From contig JASFRS010000135.1 in assembly GCA_050114795.1 (NCBI GenBank), positions 1 to 6,781 of the forward strand: a stretch of 6,781 nt of DNA, given 5' to 3'. The notes below the pieces were generated by a model that was not told where the DNA came from, searched no databases, and saw nothing but the letters and a program-made list of their open reading frames with translations. Both the position numbers and the translations under genes were made by a program. Shown piece after piece: positions 1 to 5,792 of the stretch; position 1 is the first letter of the stretch, and every line of letters begins with the position of its first letter. Origin of the DNA: JASFRS01 sp050114795. Lineage in GTDB: Bacteria > Pseudomonadota > Alphaproteobacteria > Sphingomonadales > CAKZYD01.

Positions 1-23
1 CGATTGCTCCTTAAGGTGATGAG

Positions 24-1370
24 ATGCGGCTTGTATTCTGGATGATTGCAGTTTTTGTGCTGGGCATCACTATGCCCGTTTATGCGCAGAATTATGTGCC
101 CATCGTGCGGGATGCGGAGGGAGAGGCCCTGCTTGATGCGCTCCTTCACCCCTTATCAGAAGCCGCGGGTTTGGAAGCGGATGCGGTTAAACCGCGCCTC
201 GTCGACCATAAAAGCGTGAATGCCTTCGTATCTTATGGTCAGGATATCTATGTGCATTCGGGCGTGGTTCTGGCCTTGAATGATGTGACCCAGGTGCAGG
301 GGATTTTAGCGCATGAATTAGGCCATGTGGCTGGCGCTCATGCCGTGCGCAGGGACTTTGCCAAAAAACGCAGCCGGAATATCCTGGTAGGACATATGTT
401 GCTTGGTGCAGGGATTTTGGCGGCTGATTTATCCGACAACAATGTGGATGCTATAGGCGGTGCCATAACGGCCGTGGGTGCAGGGTTCCAGATGCAGGCC
501 AATTATATGGCCGCTTATGACCGTAGGCAGGAATATGCGGCAGACCAGGCAGCGGTGACTTATTTGGTACGGGCAAATTTGCCGCTGGATGGCCTGGTCA
601 AAGTCTTTGAACGCACGCTAGTACCTGTGAATGACCCGCGATATTCAGCCTTAGCTTTATATGCCCGCACACACCCTGATATGGATGATCGTATTCGCGC
701 CTTAAAAGGACGGATTTCAACCGAAGAATCTAATGCTGTTGCTGACCCCGAAATTCAAGCTCAATTTGAATTATTCAGGGCTAAAATGCTTGGTCAGGCT
801 TATGGTGCAGAGGCCGTAAGGGGCCAGTATCCCGAAGACACGAACAGTGTTGAAGCGCGTTATGGGTTGGCCAATGCCTATTATGCAGGTGGGAAATTCG
901 ATGAAGCTCTTGGGCTCATGGATGATCTTGCCGAAGATGAGGCTGCACCTGCCTATTTCCATGAGTTACGCGGTAATATCCTCATTCGCCTTGGCCGCGC
1001 GCAGGATGCGATTGCGCCTTTGGAAAAGGCTAATGCTTTAGCACCAAATACACCTCTTCTTATGATTCAGGAAAGTGCAGCCCGGTTGAATGCCGCTGAA
1101 ACTCCCGATGCTGCTCGAACCGCGCTTGCAAGGTTAGAGGCGGCGACAGTCTTAGACCAGGATATTGTTGCGGGCTGGCATTTGCTGGGCCTTGCCCACC
1201 ATCGTTTGGGGAATGAAGGCGGTATGCGATTGGCTTTGGCGCATAAACACCTGCTGTTAGGCGACACCGCGGCTGCGCGGCATTATGCACAGCTCGCGCA
1301 TTCCAGTCTGCCCTTCGGCTCCCCCGACTGGTTGGATGCCGAACATCTTCTAACGTTGGTTGGAAACTGA
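24..1370 (+). CDS. Periplasmic M48-family zinc metalloprotease with TPR repeats (BepA/YfgC-like)
   Basis: The 448-aa product starts with a signal peptide: basic residue, hydrophobic core (residues 4-18) and a V-Y-A cleavage motif ending near residue 21, so it should act in the periplasm. The zinc-protease motif HELGH is at residues 97-101 (H97 and H101 ligands, E98 catalytic). The third ligand is probably E170 in the E-x-x-A-D segment 170-174. A Gly/Ala-rich hydrophobic stretch (about 120-156) and a THPD...RI motif (217-223) are usual in M48 proteins. The C-terminal half (about 275-430) holds helical repeats, with at least two clear TPRs at about 276-341. The best-known relative, E. coli BepA, has the same order and works in outer-membrane protein assembly and quality control. 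A role of that kind here is inference. Shine-Dalgarno AAGG at 13-16, seven bases before the ATG, supports the start. The stop lies one base from the stop of the convergent oxygenase gene. Confidence 0.93.
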   Translation: MRLVFWMIAVFVLGITMPVYAQNYVPIVRDAEGEALLDALLHPLSEAAGLEADAVKPRLVDHKSVNAFVSYGQDIYVHSGVVLALNDVTQVQGILAHELGHVAGAHAVRRDFAKKRSRNILVGHMLLGAGILAADLSDNNVDAIGGAITAVGAGFQMQANYMAAYDRRQEYAADQAAVTYLVRANLPLDGLVKVFERTLVPVNDPRYSALALYARTHPDMDDRIRALKGRISTEESNAVADPEIQAQFELFRAKMLGQAYGAEAVRGQYPEDTNSVEARYGLANAYYAGGKFDEALGLMDDLAEDEAAPAYFHELRGNILIRLGRAQDAIAPLEKANALAPNTPLLMIQESAARLNAAETPDAARTALARLEAATVLDQDIVAGWHLLGLAHHRLGNEGGMRLALAHKHLLLGDTAAARHYAQLAHSSLPFGSPDWLDAEHLLTLVGN

Positions 1371-1371
1371 C

Positions 1372-1989
1372 CTAACGAAAACGCGGCCCGTGAACCCAGG
1401 CGACCAAAGATATCCGCTCCCCACTCACAATCGGGGCAACCCGGTGCAGGGTGAATGAGGGGAAGAATATCGCTGTGCCTTGAGCTTTCGGTGCGTCAAT
1501 CACATGCCCTGCGGGATTTAGCTCCAGCGCACCACCACTGTAATCTTCTTCATCGGATAGCTGAATAGACAGAGACAATTTCCGGCTTTGCGTGGTTCCC
1601 GCATGACCGCAATCAATATGCCAGTCATAGGCAATATTGGAGGGGCGATAGCGGATCAACTGAATGCCCTCATCAAAGCCATGAAGGATATAATCATAAT
1701 GGCTGCGTTGGACATCTGCAGTCAGGCGGGCGATGCGTTCAAACAGCCAGTCAAATTCCGGTCCATCATCCAGCCAGCGCATGGTGCAGTCGCGCACGCC
1801 ATATTCCATCGCTCCACCCGCAAGCGCACCCAGGGATGCCCCTTCATCCAGATAGCCATGCAGACTTTCACATTCCTCTTTGGATAAAGCATCAGGGATA
1901 ATCGCCACCGATGGCGGTGGGGCGATTGCATCTTGAAGCGGTGACACAGCAACAACACCTGCAACAGGTGCCTTTGACATGCCTGGCAT
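1372..1989 (-). CDS. 2-oxoglutarate/Fe(II)-dependent oxygenase (prolyl 4-hydroxylase/PKHD-type fold)
   Basis: The 205-aa protein shows the full iron-binding facial triad of the 2OG-Fe(II) dioxygenase superfamily: H-x-D at H124/D126 (context YDWHID) and the distal H182 (context TLHRV). R192 follows ten residues later and would bind the 2-oxoglutarate carboxylate. The segment SGGALEL (151-157) between them is typical of P4Hc/PKHD-type members. Such enzymes hydroxylate a substrate while converting 2-oxoglutarate and O2 to succinate and CO2; the substrate cannot be predicted. No signal peptide is evident; the N-terminal 25 residues are Ala/Pro/Val-rich and probably disordered. A second ATG three codons downstream (1980) is also possible. 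GGAA eight bases upstream of the first ATG slightly favours the longer form. The gene lies 84 bp downstream of the YhhN-like gene on the same strand, so co-transcription is possible. Confidence 0.88.
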   Translation of the reverse strand: MPGMSKAPVAGVVAVSPLQDAIAPPPSVAIIPDALSKEECESLHGYLDEGASLGALAGGAMEYGVRDCTMRWLDDGPEFDWLFERIARLTADVQRSHYDYILHGFDEGIQLIRYRPSNIAYDWHIDCGHAGTTQSRKLSLSIQLSDEEDYSGGALELNPAGHVIDAPKAQGTAIFFPSFTLHRVAPIVSGERISLVAWVHGPRFR

Positions 1990-2021
1990 ATATCATGTTC
2001 CATGGCCGGATTGGCCGGCCC

Positions 2022-2043
2022 CACTGCAGCACAATGCTCAGTG
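2022..2043 (-). other. Bulged hairpin in the spacer upstream of the oxygenase gene
   Basis: CACTG-c-AGC (2022-2030) pairs with GCT-CAGTG (2036-2043) around a five-base loop. This gives an eight-pair stem with one bulged base. It lies between the YhhN-like stop and the oxygenase start. No T-run follows on the - strand, so it is not a classic terminator; it may be an operator, an mRNA structure or chance. A second short GC-only hairpin (GGCCGG 2004-2009 with CCGGCC 2015-2020) lies next to it, closer to the oxygenase start. Confidence 0.3.
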
Positions 2044-2073
2044 ATTAACCCTTGCGCCTGCTTATTTGAAAAT

Positions 2074-2787
2074 TCAAGCAGATTTTGAGCGTAACCGCGC
2101 GCTGATGCCTAGATAAATCAGCAGTTGGGCAACAGCATATGTCGCCCAGATGATATAGGGTAAATCCGTCCAAAACGGATTATCCGGCTGGACAGGAGCC
2201 GCAAAACGTCCGACCGCGATAAGCGCATCTGAAATCAGGAAAGATACCGCACCAATGCGCACCAAAATATTGAAACGGCTTATAAAAGCCAGCGCTGCCA
2301 TCGCGGTGATAATCAATGTGTAGATATTCACATAGACTTTCAAATCCCCGACATGTGGGGCGAGGCTGAGGCTTAAAAATACCGCCCCTGTCACCAAAAG
2401 GAAAATAGCGAGCTTGCGCTGCAAATCCATATCCCCCCATGGTCTGCGGTGGCGGATGAACAGGGCGATGTAAAACAGATGCCCGACGAGAAAGGCCGCT
2501 AAGCCATTAATGAACCCACCAGGCTGTGCGATAAGCGCATCTCCCGCCGCACCAAAAGCCAGCGCCAGCCCAAGCAGGATTCCATCAAGCTTGCGCAGGG
2601 TGATGAAGGCAGACACAGCCAAAAGCCCCACGCCCATGGTTTTTAAGATGATGTGTTTTGTCTCGGGCATGTCCGGCAATACAATGCCATAGGCAAGTAA
2701 GCTTGCCACGGAAAGCCATAAAAGCAGCCGTGCGGGGCCTTCCATTGCGCTTTGCCAGCTTGTGCCAAGGGTTTGTCTAAACGCCAT
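2074..2787 (-). CDS. YhhN/TMEM86-family integral membrane protein (putative lysoplasmalogenase)
   Basis: The 237-aa protein is strongly hydrophobic with about eight predicted membrane segments. It carries the conserved blocks of the YhhN (TMEM86) family: a lysine in KHIILK (about residue 50), the G-D pair in LAFGAAGDALI (G83, D84), the G-x2-AFLVGHLFY block (96-107) and RIGAVSFLISDALIA (178-192) with S187-D188. Numbering counts one extra N-terminal residue. Characterised family members hydrolyse the vinyl-ether bond of lysoplasmalogens; many bacterial members are untested, so the activity here is family-based inference. I place the start at ATG 2787 because GGAGG lies seven bases upstream. A GTG one codon earlier (2790) is in frame but too close to that site. 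The gene follows the sterol desaturase-family gene by 29 bp and was probably expressed from the same promoter. Confidence 0.87.
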   Translation of the reverse strand: MAFRQTLGTSWQSAMEGPARLLLWLSVASLLAYGIVLPDMPETKHIILKTMGVGLLAVSAFITLRKLDGILLGLALAFGAAGDALIAQPGGFINGLAAFLVGHLFYIALFIRHRRPWGDMDLQRKLAIFLLVTGAVFLSLSLAPHVGDLKVYVNIYTLIITAMAALAFISRFNILVRIGAVSFLISDALIAVGRFAAPVQPDNPFWTDLPYIIWATYAVAQLLIYLGISARLRSKSA

Positions 2788-2816
2788 CACTCATCCTCCC
2801 TGCAAGGACATCAGCT

Positions 2817-3626
2817 TTAAGATGTTGCAGGCGTTTTGGCCAGAGGCTTTTCATTGGAGATGACATCGAGGAAGCGCGTTTTATAATCCGGATGCTCTGT
2901 CCCCATCCATTTGTCCCACCAGCGAAAATACAAGCCGTAATTATAATTGAACGTGCTGTGATGAAGGTCGTGATGGGTGTTCACATTCACCCAGGATAAC
3001 CACCATTTGTCCAGCCACCAGCGCGGAAAAATCTCATAGCCTGAATGGCCCATGACATTGCGTAAAATCATGAATGTCATGAACAGAAAGACCACAAAAT
3101 CATGAAGTGGGAAAAAGAGCAGCATAAGAGGCATAACGGCCGCCTCCACAAAGGCTTCGGGCGCTGCAAAAGCATAAGCTGCCCAAGGCGTTGGCGTTAT
3201 GCTGCGGTGGTGAAGTTTGTGGAACAGATTATATAATTTTGGATGATGCATCGCTCGATGCGCCCAATAGAAATAAGCATCATGGAACAAGAGTACGGCG
3301 GTAATTTCAATCGCCCCGATCCAAATATTAGGTATGGGCGCATGGATCATTTGAAAAATACCGGCTTCGGTCCCGAAATATACGCCAGTTCCATTTAGTG
3401 AGAAAATAACAGCAGTCATTGTACTGGCCAGGAATTCGCGCCTGCGGTCTGCGAATTTCGCGCGGCGTTTTTGGATTTTCCGCTGTTTCAGCCAAGGCAT
3501 GAAGACAAAGAGGATGAGCGTCATCGCCGTTGCCGCAATCAGATAGCGCATATAATCAAAGATAAAAATCCGCCGCCACCATTCGGCGAATTCTAAAGCC
3601 AAGGGGCTGATGCCTTCCATTCCCAT
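2817..3626 (-). CDS. Sterol desaturase/fatty acid hydroxylase-superfamily membrane di-iron enzyme
   Basis: The 269-aa membrane protein has the histidine clusters that bind the di-iron centre in this superfamily: H115, then H-RAM-HH (123-128), H-KL-HH (136-140), H194 in GHSGYEIFP and H-DL-HH (219-223). Hydrophobic segments lie at about 25-44, 70-90, 102-120 and 160-190. The sequence following the second cluster, TPTPWAAYAFAAPEA (144-158), resembles the PTP-x-A-x2-AF block of C5-sterol-desaturase-like members rather than alkylglycerol monooxygenases. Members use O2 to hydroxylate or desaturate hydrophobic substrates such as sterols, fatty acids and carotenoids; the bacterial substrate is unknown. 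Start ATG 3626 has a G-rich stretch just upstream; an in-frame ATG two codons later (3620) is possible. It is first in a likely two- or three-gene - strand operon and divergent from the flavin monooxygenase gene. Confidence 0.91.
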   Translation of the reverse strand: MGMEGISPLALEFAEWWRRIFIFDYMRYLIAATAMTLILFVFMPWLKQRKIQKRRAKFADRRREFLASTMTAVIFSLNGTGVYFGTEAGIFQMIHAPIPNIWIGAIEITAVLLFHDAYFYWAHRAMHHPKLYNLFHKLHHRSITPTPWAAYAFAAPEAFVEAAVMPLMLLFFPLHDFVVFLFMTFMILRNVMGHSGYEIFPRWWLDKWWLSWVNVNTHHDLHHSTFNYNYGLYFRWWDKWMGTEHPDYKTRFLDVISNEKPLAKTPATS

Positions 3627-3664
3627 TTCCCCGATCCCCTAATCCTGCCCATGGCCTGCGCCAT

Positions 3665-3694
3665 ATTGTAATCCCGGGCTTGGCGTTCCGACAA
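3665..3694 (-). promoter_or_regulatory. Candidate sigma70 promoter for the desaturase-family/YhhN operon
   Basis: On the - strand, TTGTCG (3694-3689) is followed after 18 bases by TACAAT (3670-3665), five of six matches to the -10 consensus. Transcription would begin near 3658, about 32 bases before the ATG at 3626. A short dyad ATGGC-ctgc-GCCAT (3651-3664) covers the expected start site and could be an operator. The -35 box lies between the boxes of the divergent + strand promoter. The call is from sequence only. Confidence 0.45.
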
Positions 3695-3708
3695 GCTGCA
3701 CTTAAGAT
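3680..3708 (+). promoter_or_regulatory. Candidate sigma70 promoter for the flavin monooxygenase gene
   Basis: TTGGCG (3680-3685) and TAAGAT (3703-3708) are separated by the ideal 17 bases. The start would be near 3715, giving a leader of about 23 bases with the Shine-Dalgarno AAGGA at 3727-3731, six bases before the ATG at 3738. It overlaps the - strand promoter over 3680-3694, so a single regulator or RNA polymerase occupancy could affect both directions. Confidence 0.45.
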
Positions 3709-3737
3709 GCTCTTCAATTAAAGAATAAGGAACATCA

Positions 3738-5207
3738 ATGTCGGATTTGGATCAAGGGCCCCTATTGGAAGTCGCGATTATTGGGGCGGGGTTTTCAGGG
3801 CTTGGTATGGCTATCAAGCTTTTGGAAGAAGGTAAGCGTCGTTTTAAAATCTTTGAAAAAGCCGATGATGTTGGCGGGACCTGGCGGGAAAACACTTATC
3901 CCGGTTGCGCCTGCGATATTCCCTCTCATCTTTATTCTTTCTCCTATGCGCAAAATCCGGATTGGTCGCGACTTTATCCCTCCCAGCCGGAGATTTGGGA
4001 CTATCTCCGGGAGGTGAGGGAGAAGTTCGGGGTTAGCCCTCATATCGACTATGGCAAAGAGCTGAAAACCGCCCATTGGGATGAGGCTGGTAAATATTGG
4101 GCCTTGGGCTTTGGCGATGGCAGTAGTGCGCGCGCCCGCGTGTTGGTTTCCGCGACGGGGCCGCTGCATTATCCCTTCATTCCAGAGATTGAGGGGCTGG
4201 ACCAATTTAAAGGTGCGCAATTCCATTCCGCCACCTGGGACCATGGCTATGATTTAACGGACAAGCGTGTGGCGGTGATTGGCACTGGCGCGTCTGCCAT
4301 TCAAATCATTCCTGAAATCGTCGATAAGGTGAAGAAACTGGACGTGTTTCAACGCACCCCGCCTTGGGTTATGCCGCGCCCTGACCGGGCTATCAGGCCA
4401 TGGGAGAAATGGCTGTTTAAACATATTCCCTTCACGCAAAGCCTGTTTCGCGCGGGGATTTATTGGCTGCATGAAAGCCGCGCCTATGCTTTCATCCGCC
4501 GCCCCAGTATTTTGAAATTAATGCAGAAAGTCGCCAAGCGCCATATCCACCGCTATGTCAAAGACCCGGCGCTACGGAAGGCCTTGACGCCTGATTATGT
4601 CATGGGGTGTAAGCGGGTGTTGATTTCCGATGATTATTATCCAGCACTCGCGAATGAGAAGACGAGCGTCATTCGCGCTGGCATCGACCATGTGAGTGAA
4701 AACGCCATTCATGACAGCGATGGCGGCGTGCATGAGGTGGATGCTATTATCTTCTCAACTGGCTTCCGCGTGGCAAATGTCGAAGACCAGCCGGAAATGG
4801 TCGGGCGCGGTGGTAAAACGCTGACCCAGGCCTGGTCCAAGGGGGCGGAGGCTTATCTGGGCCTATCCGTCCCAGGCTTCCCCAATTATTTCATCATGAC
4901 TGGGCCAAATACCGGCCTTGGCCATAACAGTGTGGTCTTCATGGTGGAAACCATGGTGCATTATATCATGGACGCTTTGAAGAAGATGGAGCGCGAAGGC
5001 ATCCAGGCCCTGGATATCCGTCAGGACGTCCATGATGCCTTCAATAAGGACATTCAGCAGCACCTCCACCGCACGGTTTGGGAAAGCGGCTGTAAAAGCT
5101 GGTATCAAACGGATGATGGCCGCAATACAACGCTGTGGCCTGGATTTACCGTCACTTACTGGTTGAAAACACGAAGCCTGAAGCGGCGAAATTACGACGC
5201 TGTCTAA
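3738..5207 (+). CDS. Baeyer-Villiger-type flavin-containing monooxygenase (FAD/NADPH)
   Basis: The 489-aa protein has two Rossmann nucleotide-binding sites: GAGFSG (16-21) for FAD and GTGASA (182-187) for NADPH. Between them is the type I Baeyer-Villiger fingerprint F-x-G-x3-H-x3-W-D (F157, G159, H163, W167, D168). GGTWRENTYPG (46-56), STGF (340-343) and GPNTGLGHNS towards the C terminus are also typical. Such enzymes use NADPH and O2 to insert oxygen next to a ketone, giving an ester or lactone, or to oxidise N or S atoms. The length is close to that of short family members such as mycobacterial EthA and shorter than N-terminally extended types. No signal peptide is seen, so it is cytosolic. 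AAGGA six bases upstream supports the start. Transcription probably ends at the hairpin at 5218-5245. The substrate is unknown; the divergent membrane lipid enzymes suggest a hydrophobic compound, by inference. Confidence 0.93.
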   Translation: MSDLDQGPLLEVAIIGAGFSGLGMAIKLLEEGKRRFKIFEKADDVGGTWRENTYPGCACDIPSHLYSFSYAQNPDWSRLYPSQPEIWDYLREVREKFGVSPHIDYGKELKTAHWDEAGKYWALGFGDGSSARARVLVSATGPLHYPFIPEIEGLDQFKGAQFHSATWDHGYDLTDKRVAVIGTGASAIQIIPEIVDKVKKLDVFQRTPPWVMPRPDRAIRPWEKWLFKHIPFTQSLFRAGIYWLHESRAYAFIRRPSILKLMQKVAKRHIHRYVKDPALRKALTPDYVMGCKRVLISDDYYPALANEKTSVIRAGIDHVSENAIHDSDGGVHEVDAIIFSTGFRVANVEDQPEMVGRGGKTLTQAWSKGAEAYLGLSVPGFPNYFIMTGPNTGLGHNSVVFMVETMVHYIMDALKKMEREGIQALDIRQDVHDAFNKDIQQHLHRTVWESGCKSWYQTDDGRNTTLWPGFTVTYWLKTRSLKRRNYDAV

Positions 5208-5217
5208 ACAGGTGAAA

Positions 5218-5245
5218 GGGCGGGGCACCGGCAAATGCCCCGCTT
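5218..5245 (+). terminator. Rho-independent-like terminator of the flavin monooxygenase gene
   Basis: GCGGGGCA (5220-5227) pairs perfectly with TGCCCCGC (5236-5243) around an eight-base loop. Two G-U pairs extend the stem outwards. It begins ten bases after the monooxygenase stop. Only two Ts follow, so the U-tract is weak, but the stable GC stem and the position fit a terminator. It could also stop transcripts arriving from the 79-aa gene on the other strand. Confidence 0.55.
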
Positions 5246-5250
5246 AAGGT

Positions 5251-5290
5251 GTTACCCACCCGACCGAGATGTTACGCGACTGACCCCGAG
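5251..5290. repeat. Imperfect 20-bp tandem duplication
   Basis: Two units of exactly 20 bp (5251-5270 and 5271-5290) both begin GTTAC, share GACC in the middle and agree at 13 of 20 positions. The function is unknown. It may be a decayed duplication or a paired binding site just beyond the end of the 79-aa gene. Confidence 0.3.
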
Positions 5291-5299
5291 CAAGGGGCC
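5282..5299 (-). terminator. Weak terminator-like hairpin after the 79-aa gene
   Basis: On the - strand, GGCCCC (5299-5294) pairs with GGGGTC (5287-5282) around a six-base loop, with one G-U pair. It lies five bases beyond the stop of the 79-aa gene. There is no T-run after it, so termination is only suggested by the position. Confidence 0.3.
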
Positions 5300-5304
5300 G
5301 TTTA

Positions 5305-5544
5305 TCATGGCTCGGTCTTGGTCGCCTGGGTGTATAGGGCGTAAAGATTGAGGGCGTCCTCTTTCATAAGGCGAATGAGGAAACCCACGCTCTTTAATCG
5401 ATGCTGTTCAAAGCTGAGCCAGGTGCCGTCCATCAACTCACACAGATGGTCGGCATTGGCATGGAGACGCTCTATAAGCGGTTCCAAAGCCTCAAGCTCG
5501 GTCACAGCGCGCACGCCCTGCCCGTTCTCTTTTTGAATTGTCAT
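5305..5544 (-). CDS. Small uncharacterised helical protein (79 aa)
   Basis: I do not recognise this protein. It is predicted mainly helical: one helix from about 13 to 38 (many Glu, Leu and Ala; contains C35) and a second from about 42 to 72 with regular hydrophobic spacing. It has no signal peptide, membrane segment or known catalytic motif. Its length and helix-helix pattern would suit a small regulator, antitoxin-like or adaptor protein, but nothing fixes a role. The start ATG at 5544 is six bases after the stop of a 23-codon open frame on the same strand. The only Shine-Dalgarno-like sequence, AGGA, lies inside that frame's end, at a long distance, so translation may depend on coupling to it. 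A near-consensus promoter and a structured leader lie upstream. It is divergent from the exonuclease-BRCT gene. Confidence 0.62.
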   Translation of the reverse strand: MTIQKENGQGVRAVTELEALEPLIERLHANADHLCELMDGTWLSFEQHRLKSVGFLIRLMKEDALNLYALYTQATKTEP

Positions 5545-5550
5545 GAGAGC

Positions 5551-5622
5551 CTATCCTGAAATGAAACTACAGGAAGGCCTTCGCAATTTCTGATGTCTTA
5601 TGATAAACGCATGATTGGTCAT
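5551..5622 (-). CDS. Possible 23-codon leader peptide upstream of the 79-aa gene
   Basis: ATG at 5622 opens a 23-codon frame (MTNHAFIIRHQ..., ending CSFISG) closed by TAG at 5553-5551. AAAGGA lies about nine bases before the ATG, a better ribosome site than that of the 79-aa gene. The stop is six bases before the 79-aa start. A five-pair dyad (TCCTG at 5574-5570 and CAGGA at 5558-5554 on the - strand) spans its end and could hide the downstream AGGA until a ribosome opens it. The peptide is basic, with no recognisable family. It may be a leader peptide, a real microprotein, or a degraded remnant of a larger gene. The open frame extends upstream through the promoter to 5760, but those codons lie largely in untranslated leader. 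Confidence 0.38.
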   Translation of the reverse strand: MTNHAFIIRHQKLRRPSCSFISG

Positions 5623-5623
5623 G

Positions 5624-5642
5624 CTAATAGTTCCTTTATTAG
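5624..5642 (-). promoter_or_regulatory. AT-rich hairpin presenting the Shine-Dalgarno of the 23-codon frame
   Basis: CTAATA and TATTAG (six pairs, 5637-5642 with 5624-5629) enclose a seven-base loop. On the - strand the loop reads AAGGAAC, so the ribosome-binding bases lie in the loop directly before the ATG at 5622. The stem is weak but exact; it may tune initiation. Confidence 0.35.
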
Positions 5643-5647
5643 TGTGA

Positions 5648-5691
5648 CTAGGCTCGGTTGGGAGGTGCAAACTCCTGGCCGGGCCGCTTAG
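5648..5691. ncRNA. Structured RNA element: long two-part stem-loop in the divergent leader
   Basis: The core is GGCTCGG (5651-5657) with CCGGGCC (5679-5685) and GGAG (5661-5664) with CTCC (5672-5675), closing a seven-base loop. TTG/TGG lies between the two stems. CTA (5648-5650) and TAG (5689-5691) can add an outer helix past a three-base bulge. As + strand RNA all 14 core positions pair, several as G-U. As - strand RNA there is one C-A mismatch and an open internal loop. A strong - strand promoter lies just upstream of it, so the - strand leader is the more likely transcript although pairing is better in the other sense. It may be a cis-regulatory leader, an antisense RNA, or both. I cannot assign it to a known RNA family. 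Confidence 0.45.
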
Positions 5692-5731
5692 AGTACTCCC
5701 CCACCTGTTGCTCAAGCGTTGAAGTGCCCAG

Positions 5732-5760
5732 ATTCTAACAAGTGTTAGTTGTGGGTGCAA
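5732..5760 (-). promoter_or_regulatory. Near-consensus sigma70 promoter with an internal operator-like dyad
   Basis: On the - strand TTGCAC (5760-5755) and TAGAAT (5737-5732) are separated by exactly 17 bases; five of six bases of the -10 box match consensus. Transcription would start near 5725, leaving about 100 bases of leader before the 23-codon frame. A perfect dyad, CTAACA-ag-TGTTAG (5735-5748), occupies the spacer and the edge of the -10 box, a usual site for a repressor. The binding protein is unknown and no regulator gene is in the window. Confidence 0.55.
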
Positions 5761-5792
5761 GTAGTTCCGTTATTCCAAGAAGGGGCTCAAAA

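Noticed and set aside
1722..2024. 100-codon - strand frame overlapping the oxygenase start
   Set aside because: It is a shifted frame of the 2OG-Fe(II) oxygenase gene, rich in Cys, Met and Trp, with no recognisable domain.
3795..4244. 149-codon - strand frame inside the flavin monooxygenase gene
   Set aside because: It is fully antisense to a gene with intact family motifs and shows no domain features of its own.
5651..5685. tRNA or tRNA fragment
   Set aside because: The stem-loop has no anticodon arm, T-loop sequence or CCA end and does not fold as a cloverleaf.
5623..5760. Upstream extension of the 23-codon frame to a 69-codon gene
   Set aside because: The extra codons cover the promoter and the stem-loop leader and look non-coding in composition; only the last 23 codons have a ribosome site.
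5742..5792. GTG start giving 17 more residues on the exonuclease-BRCT protein
   Set aside because: There is no ribosome site for it, it falls in the operator-like dyad, and the exonuclease fold begins directly at the ATG at 5793.
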